Of a stretch of DNA of 50,215 nt, positions 40,413 through 49,422 are shown piece after piece. Source of the stretch: CADEFQ01 sp035342635. GTDB taxonomy: Bacteria; Pseudomonadota; Gammaproteobacteria; Steroidobacterales; Steroidobacteraceae. The notes below the pieces were generated by a model. The model did no database searches. It worked only from the letters and a program-made list of their open reading frames with translations, and was not told the DNA's origin. A program made the position numbers and the translations under genes. Positions within the stretch are counted from its first letter, which is position 1. The number at the start of each line of letters is the position of its first letter. The stretch spans positions 1-50,215 of the forward strand of contig DAOQXO010000005.1 of NCBI GenBank assembly GCA_035342635.1, given 5' to 3'.

Positions 40413-41849
40413 ATGGTGACGAAACGTGCGTTGATCGTCGATGATTCCAAGTCGGCGCGCGCGTTCCTTTCCCGGATCCTCACCCGCTACGAAATCGAAG
40501 TCGATACGGCCGAATCCGCCGAGCAGGCGATCGAGTACCTCGGCGGCCAGCGGCCCGACGTGATCTTCATGGATCACTTGATGCCGGGCATGGACGGCTT
40601 CCAGGCCGTGCAGGTCATCAAGAACAACCCGCGTACCGCAACCATCCCGATCATGATGTACACCTCGCAGGAAGGTGAGCTGTATGTCGGGCAGGCGCGC
40701 GCGCTTGGGGCGATCGGCGTGCTGCCGAAACAGATCCAGCCGACCGACGTGTCGAAAGTGCTTTACCAGTTGAAGCTGATCCCGGATCGGCGCAGCGACG
40801 AGCAGGGCGGTTTCGAGCCTGTGTTGCCCGGCCAGCAGGCCGCAGGCAGTGCGTCACGTCCTGCGGCACCGCCCGTTGCCGTGAATGGCGCGGGCGCGGC
40901 GCCCGCGACGGCGGCCGTCGGAACCAGCGCGAACGTCGGGGCGGCGCATGCGGCGCCGGTGGGCGATGCATTGCCCGTAGGCGCCGCGCAGTTGCGTTCC
41001 ATGGTCGAGGAGATCGTCAACGAGCACGCGGGTGCGATACGCCGCTCGGTCAATGCGCACATCGACGAGCAGGCTGTCCGCCTCACCCAGGAGGTGCGGG
41101 CGGTCGTGCAGGAGGCACTGCCGCCCGCGCCGGCCGCGGACGAGCCGCGTCGTCGCAGCTTGCAGTGGGGCTGGGTCGCTGCGGCGGCGGCGCTCACTGC
41201 GGCGGCGGTGCTCGGTGCCTTCTGGTGGCGCGAAGCCGAATCCGCGCGCGCGCTTGCGGGTCAGCTCACGGTGAGCCGCGAACACGTCGCCTCACTCGAA
41301 ACCCAGGTTGCCGTGTTCGAGGCCGCCGAGGCCGCGCGCGCCGACGAGATCGCCTCCGGCGTGCTCGCCTCGGGCACGCTCGCCGATGCCGGGCTGCTCG
41401 CTCGCGCGCTCGTGCCGTACGGTGAAATACCGCTGTCGAACGATCGCCTGGCGGTTGTGCGCAATGCGCTCGAGCGGCTCACGGCCGGGAATTTCCACGG
41501 GGTCGTCGAAGTGACGACCTATCCCGGCCGCTTCTGCCTCATTGGCAATGCCACCGAGGGTTACTCGCTCGCTCCCGACGAAACGCCGGTCGCGCGCTGC
41601 GACCTGATCGGCAATCCGGCCCTCGAAGGTACGCGGCCGGTGCAGCGCGAATCGCTTGCGTTCGCGAACCTCGTCGCCGAGAGCCGGCGCGAGAGCGGCG
41701 GGGCGATCGACGTGCGCGTCGCGACCGGTGAGGCCACCGACACGGCGCTGCATTATCCCGAGGTCACCGCCAGCCTCACGGCAGGCGAGTGGAATCGCGC
41801 GGCTTACGCGAACAATCGCGTGGAGCTGCGTGCGCGCTCCGCTCCCTGA
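40413..41849 (+). CDS. Membrane-anchored response regulator with large C-terminal extracytoplasmic part
   Basis: The product is 478 residues from ATG 40413, with GGGAG 7 bases upstream. Residues 1-122 are a receiver domain with D10/D11, phosphoacceptor D54 (IFMDHLMPGMDG), T84 and K106. Residues 130-190 are a low-complexity Ala/Pro/Gly linker and 192-236 look helical. A single membrane span lies at about 252-272 (WGWVAAAAALTAAAVLGAFW), then a helical stretch to about 315 and about 160 residues that should be periplasmic. There is no DNA-binding or enzymatic output domain I recognise. A receiver tied through the membrane to an outer domain is unusual. No histidine kinase is nearby. Confidence 0.85.
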   Translation: MVTKRALIVDDSKSARAFLSRILTRYEIEVDTAESAEQAIEYLGGQRPDVIFMDHLMPGMDGFQAVQVIKNNPRTATIPIMMYTSQEGELYVGQARALGAIGVLPKQIQPTDVSKVLYQLKLIPDRRSDEQGGFEPVLPGQQAAGSASRPAAPPVAVNGAGAAPATAAVGTSANVGAAHAAPVGDALPVGAAQLRSMVEEIVNEHAGAIRRSVNAHIDEQAVRLTQEVRAVVQEALPPAPAADEPRRRSLQWGWVAAAAALTAAAVLGAFWWREAESARALAGQLTVSREHVASLETQVAVFEAAEAARADEIASGVLASGTLADAGLLARALVPYGEIPLSNDRLAVVRNALERLTAGNFHGVVEVTTYPGRFCLIGNATEGYSLAPDETPVARCDLIGNPALEGTRPVQRESLAFANLVAESRRESGGAIDVRVATGEATDTALHYPEVTASLTAGEWNRAAYANNRVELRARSAP

Positions 41850-41865
41850 GGCCGCGCAGGCCGCC

Positions 41866-42879
41866 ATGAGCGGAGCCGCCGATCGCTACCATCCCCGGGC
41901 GGTCATCGACACCTCGATCGCGCCGCCGCGCTGGATCCGCGGCGGCCACGTGCAATCGATCCTGCCGAGCCTGCCCTGGCGCCGGCCGGCGATCGAGCGG
42001 CGCGCGCAGCCGATGCTCGCGGCGAGCGTCGAGCGCCTGATCGACTGCGGCGAAGGCACGGTGCTGCAGGGCTTTCATGCCCGCACGGGCGATGGTCGCG
42101 GTGCGCTCGCCGTGCTGCTGCACGGCTGGGAGGGCAGCGCCCGTTCGCTGTACGTGCTGTCGCTCGCGCAGACGCTGTTCGAGCGCGGCCATGAGCTGCT
42201 GCGCCTCAACCTGCGCGACCACGGCGAGACGCATCACCTCAATCGCGAACTGTTCCACTCCTGCCGCCTCGCGGAGCTGGTCGGCGCGCTGCGCACGATC
42301 CAGGCCGAGGCGGGAGGCCGCCCGCTTCAACTCGTCGGGTTCTCGCTCGGCGGCAATTTCATGCTGCGTGCGGCGGCCGCCGCGCGCGATGCGGGCCTTG
42401 CCGTCGCCCACACTGTCGCCGTGTCGCCGGTGCTCGACCCGAAGGCCACGCTGGACGCGCTCGAGCGTGGATCGCCGATCTACCGGCGTTACTTCGTCCT
42501 CAAATGGAGCCGCTCACTCGCGAGGAAGCAGGCCGCGTGGCCCGGCGAGTACGACTTCGAGGCGCTGCTGCGCCAGGGCGGGCTGCGGCACATGACCGCC
42601 GAGCTCGTGCGTGCACATACCCATTTCCCGACGCTCGAGGAATACCTCGAGGGCTATGCGATCACCGGCGCGCGGCTCGCCGGCCTCGACGTGCCGACGA
42701 CGATCATCGCCGCACTCGACGATCCGATCATTCCGCCCAATGACCTGTGCCGGCTGGCCGCGCCCGACTCGCTGCGCATCGTGCTCACGCCGCACGGTGG
42801 GCACTGCGGCTTCTTCGAGCAGCCGAACGCCCCGAGCTGGGCCGACCGACGCGTCGCGCAACTCCTCGCCTCTGTCTGA
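41866..42879 (+). CDS. yheT: YheT-family alpha/beta hydrolase
   Basis: The product is 337 residues from ATG 41866, 16 bases after the response regulator. The alpha/beta-hydrolase nucleophile is S160 in GFSLGGNF, with the acid in ALDDPIIPP and the histidine in PHGGHCGFFE, all as in YheT. The N-terminal PRWIRGGHVQSILPSL is also characteristic. The true substrate of the YheT group is unknown; esterase activity is likely. The stop shares the palindrome TGATCA with the stop of the convergent kinase gene. Confidence 0.92.
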   Translation: MSGAADRYHPRAVIDTSIAPPRWIRGGHVQSILPSLPWRRPAIERRAQPMLAASVERLIDCGEGTVLQGFHARTGDGRGALAVLLHGWEGSARSLYVLSLAQTLFERGHELLRLNLRDHGETHHLNRELFHSCRLAELVGALRTIQAEAGGRPLQLVGFSLGGNFMLRAAAAARDAGLAVAHTVAVSPVLDPKATLDALERGSPIYRRYFVLKWSRSLARKQAAWPGEYDFEALLRQGGLRHMTAELVRAHTHFPTLEEYLEGYAITGARLAGLDVPTTIIAALDDPIIPPNDLCRLAAPDSLRIVLTPHGGHCGFFEQPNAPSWADRRVAQLLASV

Positions 42880-44322
42880 TCAGAGCGCCCGGCGCATGGC
42901 GTCGTGCCAGTGCTCGAAGGCGGCTGCGGCCTGACGTGCCACTCCGGCATCGGCGCTCACTCGTACCGTGCCTGCGGCATCGGCCGGATCGGCCGCGGCG
43001 CGATCCTGGTCGCGCCTCAGCAGGCCGAACACGCCGAGCGCCGTGGCTTCACCCTGCGCGGGACGCAGCAGGTCGATGCCACACAGATCGGCCAGCAGTG
43101 CGAGCAGGCCGTCCGACTGCGCGAGGCCGCCCGTGACGATCGCGCGCGAGATGGGGCCGGCGCGTCGCAGTTCATCGACGTTAGCGCGCACGAGCCAGGC
43201 GATGCTCGCGACGACGGCGGCAAAGCGCGCATCGGCATCGCCTTCACCGACGAAGCGGGAGGCGAAGTCGCTGCGCCACCAGGGCGAACCGAGGCCGGAG
43301 ATGCCGTTCAGGAACAGCAGCGAGGGCTGCGCGCGCGCCGCGCGGTCGAGACTTTCCCAGCGCCGCCACACGGCCCCGACATCCAGGTCTTCGCGCGCCG
43401 CGAGCCAGTCGATCGCGCTCGCGGCGCCGTTGACCGTGCCTTCGAGCGAATACAGTGTCTGCTGCGCGTCGCCGAACAGCACGCTCGCGAGGAGACCGCC
43501 CGGCTCGGCACGGCGGACGCCGGTCGGTCGTTGCAGGAAGGCTCCGGTGCCGAGATTGATATAGAGCGTGTCCTCGCGCGGCTCGCCCCAGGCGAATGGC
43601 ACGGCCGACTGGTCGCCGGTCACGACGGCCAGTGCGAGTGCGCCGGGCTGCGCCAAGCCGTCCTGCACGGTCGTGCCGGGATCCGGCAGCCATTCGCGTG
43701 CGATACCGAACAGGTCGAGCAGTTCGGGCGACCAGTCGCCGCGCGCTGCATCCCACAGCTGCGTGCGCGAGCCGTTTGCGGGATCGACCTTCGCGCTCGT
43801 ACCGGCCAGGCGCCCGGCGAGGAACGTGGCGAGCGGCCCGATGCGCAGCGCGCCACGCCGGGCCGCATCGCGTACTGCGGGCAGGTGCTCGACGCACCAG
43901 CGCATCTTGCTCGCGCCGTAGTGCGCCGACAGCGGCAGCCCCGAGAGCCGCCGCACCGTATGCGCCTCGGCGCGCAGTGGCTCGAGCGCCGCGGCGGCAC
44001 GCCGGTCCTGCCACGAAAGCACCGGCGACAGTGCCGCGCCGCTGCGCCGGTCCCAGCACACGATGCTCGATCGCTGCGTGGCCAGGCCCGTTGCGACAGG
44101 CGGCAGGCGGCCGCTGTGCGCGGTGAGCGCCTGCGACGCCGCCGTACGCAGCGAGGTGACGAGCTCTTCGGGGTCGTGCTCGACGCGGTCTTCGCCAATG
44201 CGCCGTGTTGCGATCGGCACACGCGCTTCGGCGAGCTCGCGGCCCTCGGCATCGAACAGCAGCGCCCGGCTCGCATGTCCGCCCTGGTCCAGTGCCAGCC
44301 AGGTTGTTTCGCGCGTACCCAT
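42880..44322 (-). CDS. glpK: FGGY-family carbohydrate kinase, probably glycerol kinase (GlpK-like)
   Basis: The product is 480 residues (GlpK is about 500). The FGGY kinase frame is clear: an N-terminal phosphate loop WLALDQGGHASRALLFD, GLATQRSSIVCWDRRSG, VLSWQDRRAAA, GDQSAVPFAWG, INLGTGAFL and VTGGLAQSDGLLALLADL. GlpK usually reads DQGTTSSR where this reads DQGGHASR, so a near relative of glycerol kinase is possible. The link to glpD and GDPD genes makes glycerol the likeliest substrate. Confidence 0.85.
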   Translation of the reverse strand: MGTRETTWLALDQGGHASRALLFDAEGRELAEARVPIATRRIGEDRVEHDPEELVTSLRTAASQALTAHSGRLPPVATGLATQRSSIVCWDRRSGAALSPVLSWQDRRAAAALEPLRAEAHTVRRLSGLPLSAHYGASKMRWCVEHLPAVRDAARRGALRIGPLATFLAGRLAGTSAKVDPANGSRTQLWDAARGDWSPELLDLFGIAREWLPDPGTTVQDGLAQPGALALAVVTGDQSAVPFAWGEPREDTLYINLGTGAFLQRPTGVRRAEPGGLLASVLFGDAQQTLYSLEGTVNGAASAIDWLAAREDLDVGAVWRRWESLDRAARAQPSLLFLNGISGLGSPWWRSDFASRFVGEGDADARFAAVVASIAWLVRANVDELRRAGPISRAIVTGGLAQSDGLLALLADLCGIDLLRPAQGEATALGVFGLLRRDQDRAAADPADAAGTVRVSADAGVARQAAAAFEHWHDAMRRAL

Positions 44323-44327
44323 GCGGC

Positions 44328-45515
44328 TCAGGCGGGTAGCAGCGGCAGCCGGTCGACGTCCGCTGTCGCGCGCCGCGTCGGCAGGGACGGCGCCGCGAGG
44401 CGCATGACGTGCGCGGCGGTGGCGCGAAACGTCGTGAGCTTGCCGCCGTAGATCGAAATCAGGCGTGGCGCCTGCTCGCGATCGAGCGCGAACTGCGTTT
44501 CGCGAGAGCGGTGGAAGGCGTGGCCCGATCCGCCCGGCAGTACGCGCAGGCCGGCGAAGGCGCGTGGTACGCCGCCGCCGGCGAGCGCCCGCTCCGCCGC
44601 TGCGGGAAAATAACGGCGCAGCACGCCGAGCAGGTAATGGCGCTCACCGGCCGTGGCGGCCACCGCGTCCGGGTCGCCGCGGTAGCGCACCTCGGTGGTG
44701 CCGATCATCAGCTGGCCACGAAACGGCATGACGAAGATCGCGCGCCCGTCGCGCGGACTCTCGACGTAGTAGATGCCGCGCGCGGGCGGGCCGGGAAGCA
44801 GCAAGTGCGTGCCCTGCACGAGCTCGATATCCGGGATGTCGACTGCAGGCGAGACGCTGCGCGCCACGGAGCCTGCCCATGGCCCGGCCGCATTGACGAG
44901 CACGCGCGCGCGGCACTCCTGCACGCCGCCGCCCGCGGCGTAGCGCACGACGACTCCACCCGTATGGAGGTCCGCGCCGAGGAATGCCGCCGGGACGAGC
45001 GCCTGCGCACCGAGCCGTCGTGCGGACTCGAGCACCGCACGCGCGAGGGCCGCATCGTCGGTCTGCCCGTCGTGATAGCGGAAGACGTGCTGCAGCCCGC
45101 GCGTGTCGAGGCCATCGAGCGTGTCCCATTCGCGGCGCGCGAGCAGCCCGAAGCCCGCCCCGCGCGCGAAACCAGCGAGTGCCGCGTACAGTGACAGGCC
45201 CGTACCGAGCACCCAGGGGCGCCGGCGCGTTTCCGCGTATACGGGAATGTAGAAGGGCTGCAGGCGCACGAGTCCGGGCGCGAGGCGCAGCAGCGCCGTG
45301 CGCTCATGCAGGCTTTCGCGCACGAGACGCATCTGACCGGTCTCGAGGTAGCGCAGCCCGCCGTGGATCAGTTTGCTCGAGCGGCTCGAGGTGCCCGCGG
45401 CGATCGCCGACTTCTCGAGCAGCAGAACGCAATGGCCCGCGGCCGCGGCGGCCTGCGCGACGCCGACCCCGTGGATGCCGCCGCCGACGATCGCGACATC
45501 GCACTCGCGGGTCAT
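44328..45515 (-). CDS. glpD: Short glycerol-3-phosphate dehydrogenase (GlpD-like)
   Basis: The product is 395 residues from ATG 45515; a GTG at 45521 that overlaps the GDPD stop is an alternative. It is a DAO-superfamily flavoenzyme: VAIVGGGIHGVGVAQAAA for FAD, then SSRSSKLIHGGLRYLE (a GlpD marker), VNAAGPWAG and, near the end, ISIYGGKLTTFRATA. It would oxidise glycerol 3-phosphate to DHAP and pass electrons to quinone at the membrane. E. coli GlpD is about 500 residues; the C-terminal helical domain is missing here. It lies between the GDPD and kinase genes and makes a pathway with them. Confidence 0.86.
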   Translation of the reverse strand: MTRECDVAIVGGGIHGVGVAQAAAAAGHCVLLLEKSAIAAGTSSRSSKLIHGGLRYLETGQMRLVRESLHERTALLRLAPGLVRLQPFYIPVYAETRRRPWVLGTGLSLYAALAGFARGAGFGLLARREWDTLDGLDTRGLQHVFRYHDGQTDDAALARAVLESARRLGAQALVPAAFLGADLHTGGVVVRYAAGGGVQECRARVLVNAAGPWAGSVARSVSPAVDIPDIELVQGTHLLLPGPPARGIYYVESPRDGRAIFVMPFRGQLMIGTTEVRYRGDPDAVAATAGERHYLLGVLRRYFPAAAERALAGGGVPRAFAGLRVLPGGSGHAFHRSRETQFALDREQAPRLISIYGGKLTTFRATAAHVMRLAAPSLPTRRATADVDRLPLLPA

Positions 45516-45517
45516 GG

Positions 45518-46282
45518 TCACGCGGGCAGGTTTGCGCGCCCGCGCGAGCGCATCGCGATGCCAAGTTCGCGCACCGCCATGGATTCGACGAAGTCCGCGC
45601 CGCGCGCCGCGAGCGACAGTGCCTGCTCGATCTCGGTGACTTCGTAGATCACCCAGCGCCAGGTGCCGCGCCACAGCTGTTCGCCGGCGGCGAGCTTGTC
45701 GACGTCGCAGAAGAGAAACTCCGGCTGCAGCGCTTCGCACTTGAGGCGCGTGTGGCTGTCGTATTGCGGCAGCACCCAGCCGATGCGATAGCCGCCGATC
45801 TGCCGGGCGCGGAACACGGCCGGCAGGTCGAAGGAAATGATGACCACCTGGGTGCGCCATGGGCGCACCGCTTCGAGCACCTGCGGCACGACCTGGTCAT
45901 GGCCGAAGCGCGCCAGGCTCGCCCGCTTGATCTCCACGAACAGCGTGATTTCAGGCCGGTCATCGAGCAGCTGCGCGGCATCGGCCAGCGTGGGGATGCA
46001 CGTGCCGGCGTAGCGCGCGCCGAAGCGCTGGCGTTCGGCGGCCTCGATGCCCACGAGCTCGGCGACCGGTTTGTCATAAACAAAGCCCTCGACGCCGGTC
46101 GTGCGGACGAGATCGGCGTCGTGGATCACCACCGGCACGCCGTCGGCAGACATGTGCACGTCGATCTCGAGGAATCGCGCCCCGAGGTCGAGCGCCGACT
46201 GCAATGCCGGCAGGGTGTTCTCGGGGTATTCCCGTGCATTGCCGCGATGTGCGACCAGGTGGACGATGCGCGCCGGCTTCAT
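45518..46282 (-). CDS. Glycerophosphodiester phosphodiesterase (GDPD)
   Basis: The product is 254 residues from ATG 46282, the inner start; the frame is open to 46579 without conserved sequence. It hydrolyses glycerophosphodiesters to glycerol 3-phosphate and an alcohol. The GDPD motifs are VAHRGNAREYPENTLPALQS with the catalytic histidine and ENT, LEIDVHMSADGVPVVIHD, and FVEIKRAS. No signal peptide is seen, so it is probably cytoplasmic (UgpQ-like). It leads the GDPD-glpD-glpK run and feeds the GlpD-like enzyme. Confidence 0.91.
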   Translation of the reverse strand: MKPARIVHLVAHRGNAREYPENTLPALQSALDLGARFLEIDVHMSADGVPVVIHDADLVRTTGVEGFVYDKPVAELVGIEAAERQRFGARYAGTCIPTLADAAQLLDDRPEITLFVEIKRASLARFGHDQVVPQVLEAVRPWRTQVVIISFDLPAVFRARQIGGYRIGWVLPQYDSHTRLKCEALQPEFLFCDVDKLAAGEQLWRGTWRWVIYEVTEIEQALSLAARGADFVESMAVRELGIAMRSRGRANLPA

Positions 46283-46415
46283 GGGGCAGGGTGGGCGGCT
46301 GTCGGCAGTTCCGCACAGCCACACCTGTTCCGCGCGCGTGGCCGGTGTGCAAACATGTGTCGTTTCCGAGCTATGGTCCGGATTGACTGCGATCAGTATA
46401 TCCGCGGGGTGACCG

Positions 46416-48941
46416 ATGGGACGCACGAAGCTGCAGGGTTTGACACTCGCGATGCTCCTGGCGGCTTTGGGCACGCTCGCCGCGTGCGGCGGTGGGGGCT
46501 CGGACAACCCGTCACTGCCACCGCCACCGCCGCCTACTGACACCACGCCACCGAGCGTGCCGACCAACCTCGCGGCCACTGCGTCGGGCCCGACGCAGGT
46601 GCAGTTGACCTGGACCGCCTCGACCGATGCCAGTGGCGTCGCCGGCTATCGCGTGTACCGCAACGGCAGCGCGACGCCGCTCGCTTCGCCCACCACCAAC
46701 AGCTACACCGACAACTCGGTGGTCGCGAGCACCACCTATTCCTACACCGTGCGCGCGTTCGACGCGGCGACGCCGCCGAATGAGTCGGCGCTGTCGGCGG
46801 CGGCGAATGTCACCACCCCGGATGCGCCGGGCGCCACGCCAGGCCTCGACACGCGCCCGTCGAACGCGACCTGCGTTGCCGGCGATCAGCCGACATCGAG
46901 CCTCGCCGTGGCGCGCGTGTTCCCGAACCTGACGTTCTCGCTGCCCGTGCAGATGCTGCAGGCGCCGGGTTCAGCCGCACGCTGGTTCGTGGTCGAGAAG
47001 GGCGGCGTGATCCGTGTTTTCCAGAACACGCCGAACGTCGCCACGAGCAGCGTCTTCCTCGACATCACCGATCGCGTGCTCGACGATTCGACCGAACGCG
47101 GCCTGCTCGGCATGGCCTTCCACCCGCAGTTCCCGACCGACAATCGCGTCTTCGTTTTCTATATCGGCACTTCGCCGGTAGAAACCCGCATCTCGGTGTT
47201 CCGCACCACCGACGGCGGTGCGACGCTCAACCCGGCAAGCGAGATCACGCTGCTGACCGCCGCGCGCACGCAGAGCAACCACAACGGCGGCAACATCATG
47301 TTCGGCCCCGACGGCCTGCTGTATTTCGGCACGGGCGACGGCGGCGGCTCGAACGACCAGCATGGCAGCATCGGCAATGGCCAGAACCTGCAGACGGTGC
47401 TCGGCAAGATGCTGCGCATCGATGTCGGCGGCGAGTCAGCGACGACCTACACGATTCCGGCGGGTAACCCGTTTGCCGCCACCGGCGGTTCGTGCACCAC
47501 AGGCACGACTACCGCGGCACAGTGTCGCGAAATCTATGCCTACGGCTTTCGCAATCCCTGGCGCTGGAGCTTCGATCGCGACACCGGCGAGCTGTGGGTG
47601 GGCGACGTCGGCCAGAACGCCCTCGAGGAAATCGACCGGGTCGTGTCCGGCGGCAACTATGGCTGGCGCTGCCGCGAGGGCACGCAGGACACCGGCATGT
47701 CTTGCGGCACGACGGGTCCGTTCCTGCCGCCGGTGGCGGAGTACGGCCGCACGGCGGGCTTTTCCGTGACCGGGGGCTACGTGTACCGCGGCACGCAGAT
47801 TCCCTCGCTCGTCGGCCGGTATGTGTTCGCGGACTACGGCACCGGGCGCATCTGGGACATCCCCTCGACGACCGTACCGACGCTGACAGTCACTTCCAGC
47901 CAGGGCTTCGATACCAGCCTCGACATCTCCTCGTTCGGCGAGGACGTGAACGGCGAGCTCTACGTCGTCGACCTCAACGACGGCGAGCTCTACCAGCTCG
48001 TGGCGGGCGCGGCCGGTGGCGGTACCGTGGCGACACTGCTGTCGGCAAGTGGCTGCGGCGCGAGCGGCGATCCGGCGCAGCCGGCCCCGGGACTCATTCC
48101 GTATGCGCCGAACGCCGGTTTCTGGTCGGATGGCATCGACAAGGAGCGCTGGCTCGCATTGCCGGACGGCGCGACGATCGATCCGGACGGCGGCGACTGG
48201 GATCTGCCCAACGGCAGCGTGCTGCGCAAGGATTTCCGGCACCAGGGCAGGCTCGTCGAGACGCGTCTGTTCATGCGCCACACGAACGACAACTGGGCAG
48301 GCTACACCTACGAGTGGAACGCGGGAGGCACGGATGCCACGCGCGTGGTGGGCGGCAAGACCGTCGATCTCGGCAGCCAGGACTGGATATTCCCGAGCGA
48401 AGCGCAGTGCCTCGCCTGCCATACGCAGGTCGCCGGGCGCAGCCTCGGCCTCGAGACGGCGCAGCTGAACGGCAGCATTCTCTACCCGACCACCGGGCGC
48501 ACGGCGAACCAGATCGTGACGCTCGATCACATCGGCATGCTGAATCCCGGTATCCCGGACGATCCCGCGACTCTGCCCGCGATGCCCGATCCCTACGGCA
48601 CGAGCGGTACGCTGACCGAGCGCGCCCGCGCGTGGCTGCATACGAACTGCTCGTTCTGCCACCGCCCGAACGGCCCGACCCCGAGCAGCATGGATCTGCG
48701 CTACACGACGGCGCTTCCGTCCACCAACACCTGCAATGTGACGCCGCAGAGCGGAGATCTCGGTCTGCCGGGAACGCCGCGCCTCATTGCGCCCGGCGCC
48801 CCGGAAAGCTCGGTCCTGCTCGCGCGCATCGATACGCGCGCGCCCGACATCATGATGCCGCCGCTCGCGTCGCTGCTCGTCGATGATGAGGCGGTGCAGC
48901 TGATCCAGCAGTGGATCACGGGACTCGCGAACTGCAATTGA
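46416..48941 (+). CDS. Lipoprotein with FN3, PQQ sugar-dehydrogenase and di-haem cytochrome parts
   Basis: The product is 841 residues. The lipobox LGTLAACGGGG sets the lipidated cysteine at C24, followed by a proline run. A fibronectin type III domain covers about 44-136 (PTNLAATASGPTQVQLTWTA). Residues 165-535 match the soluble glucose dehydrogenase/HHIP-like propeller: GLLGMAFHPQFPTDNRVFVF, HNGGNIMFGPDGLLYFGTGD, IYAYGFRNPWRWSFD and WVGDVGQNALEEID. Residues 555-841 resemble a family often found with such proteins, with two haem c motifs, C665-x2-C-H and C745-x2-C-H. It would sit in the periplasm on a membrane and pass electrons from sugar or alcohol oxidation to its own haems. PQQ genes are not in view. 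Confidence 0.87.
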   Translation: MGRTKLQGLTLAMLLAALGTLAACGGGGSDNPSLPPPPPPTDTTPPSVPTNLAATASGPTQVQLTWTASTDASGVAGYRVYRNGSATPLASPTTNSYTDNSVVASTTYSYTVRAFDAATPPNESALSAAANVTTPDAPGATPGLDTRPSNATCVAGDQPTSSLAVARVFPNLTFSLPVQMLQAPGSAARWFVVEKGGVIRVFQNTPNVATSSVFLDITDRVLDDSTERGLLGMAFHPQFPTDNRVFVFYIGTSPVETRISVFRTTDGGATLNPASEITLLTAARTQSNHNGGNIMFGPDGLLYFGTGDGGGSNDQHGSIGNGQNLQTVLGKMLRIDVGGESATTYTIPAGNPFAATGGSCTTGTTTAAQCREIYAYGFRNPWRWSFDRDTGELWVGDVGQNALEEIDRVVSGGNYGWRCREGTQDTGMSCGTTGPFLPPVAEYGRTAGFSVTGGYVYRGTQIPSLVGRYVFADYGTGRIWDIPSTTVPTLTVTSSQGFDTSLDISSFGEDVNGELYVVDLNDGELYQLVAGAAGGGTVATLLSASGCGASGDPAQPAPGLIPYAPNAGFWSDGIDKERWLALPDGATIDPDGGDWDLPNGSVLRKDFRHQGRLVETRLFMRHTNDNWAGYTYEWNAGGTDATRVVGGKTVDLGSQDWIFPSEAQCLACHTQVAGRSLGLETAQLNGSILYPTTGRTANQIVTLDHIGMLNPGIPDDPATLPAMPDPYGTSGTLTERARAWLHTNCSFCHRPNGPTPSSMDLRYTTALPSTNTCNVTPQSGDLGLPGTPRLIAPGAPESSVLLARIDTRAPDIMMPPLASLLVDDEAVQLIQQWITGLANCN

Positions 48942-48969
48942 GGCGCGCCAGGCGCGCGGGCGGAGCGGA

Positions 48970-49365
48970 TCAGGCGCGGCGTTTTTCGTCGAACTTGACC
49001 ACCGGCTGCGTGCCGGTGACCACGATGTCGCCCTCGATCACGGCGCCGTTGGCAATCGCGAGGGATTTCGCGGCGATGCTGCCATGGATGACTGCGGTGG
49101 CGCCGATCTCTAGCTTCTCCTCGATCGTCACGTTGCCGATGACTTCGCCCGCGATGACGGCGGACCGGGCCTCCACATCGCCGTGCAGGCGCGCGCCGAC
49201 CGAGATCGAGAGCCCGGCGCCCACTCGCGCATTGCCTTCCAGCGTACCCGACAGCACGAAGGGGCCGCGCGTATCGATGTCGCCGCGGATCCGACTACCC
49301 TCGGCGATATAGGTGGGCGACACCCCGAACTGATCGAGAAGGCGGCGCCTGGGCTGCTCTGACAT
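48970..49365 (-). CDS. Bactofilin
   Basis: The product is 131 residues. Bactofilins form non-polar filaments that shape cells and localise wall enzymes. The core (about 15-120) is a run of short beta strands with regular G-x-I/V patterns, such as IRGDIDTRGPFVLSGTLEG, ISVGARLHGDVEARSAVIAG, EVIGNVTIEEKLEIG and GAVIEGDIVVTG, which form the beta-helix. Ends are short and charged. It is divergent from the SPOR gene. No peptidase neighbour is seen. Confidence 0.92.
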   Translation of the reverse strand: MSEQPRRRLLDQFGVSPTYIAEGSRIRGDIDTRGPFVLSGTLEGNARVGAGLSISVGARLHGDVEARSAVIAGEVIGNVTIEEKLEIGATAVIHGSIAAKSLAIANGAVIEGDIVVTGTQPVVKFDEKRRA

Positions 49366-49422
49366 CGTGCACTCCTCCTCGCGCTAGAATAGCGAAGCTT
49401 GTTCGAGGGAGCGCGACCAGCC

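Noticed and set aside
46383..46396. TTGAC-TGCG-ATCAG before the FN3/sugar-dehydrogenase gene, resembling an FNR box
   Set aside because: It lacks the final A of the consensus and lies only about 26 bases before the ATG, so class II spacing fails. I kept it as chance, though an FNR matrix score could reopen it.
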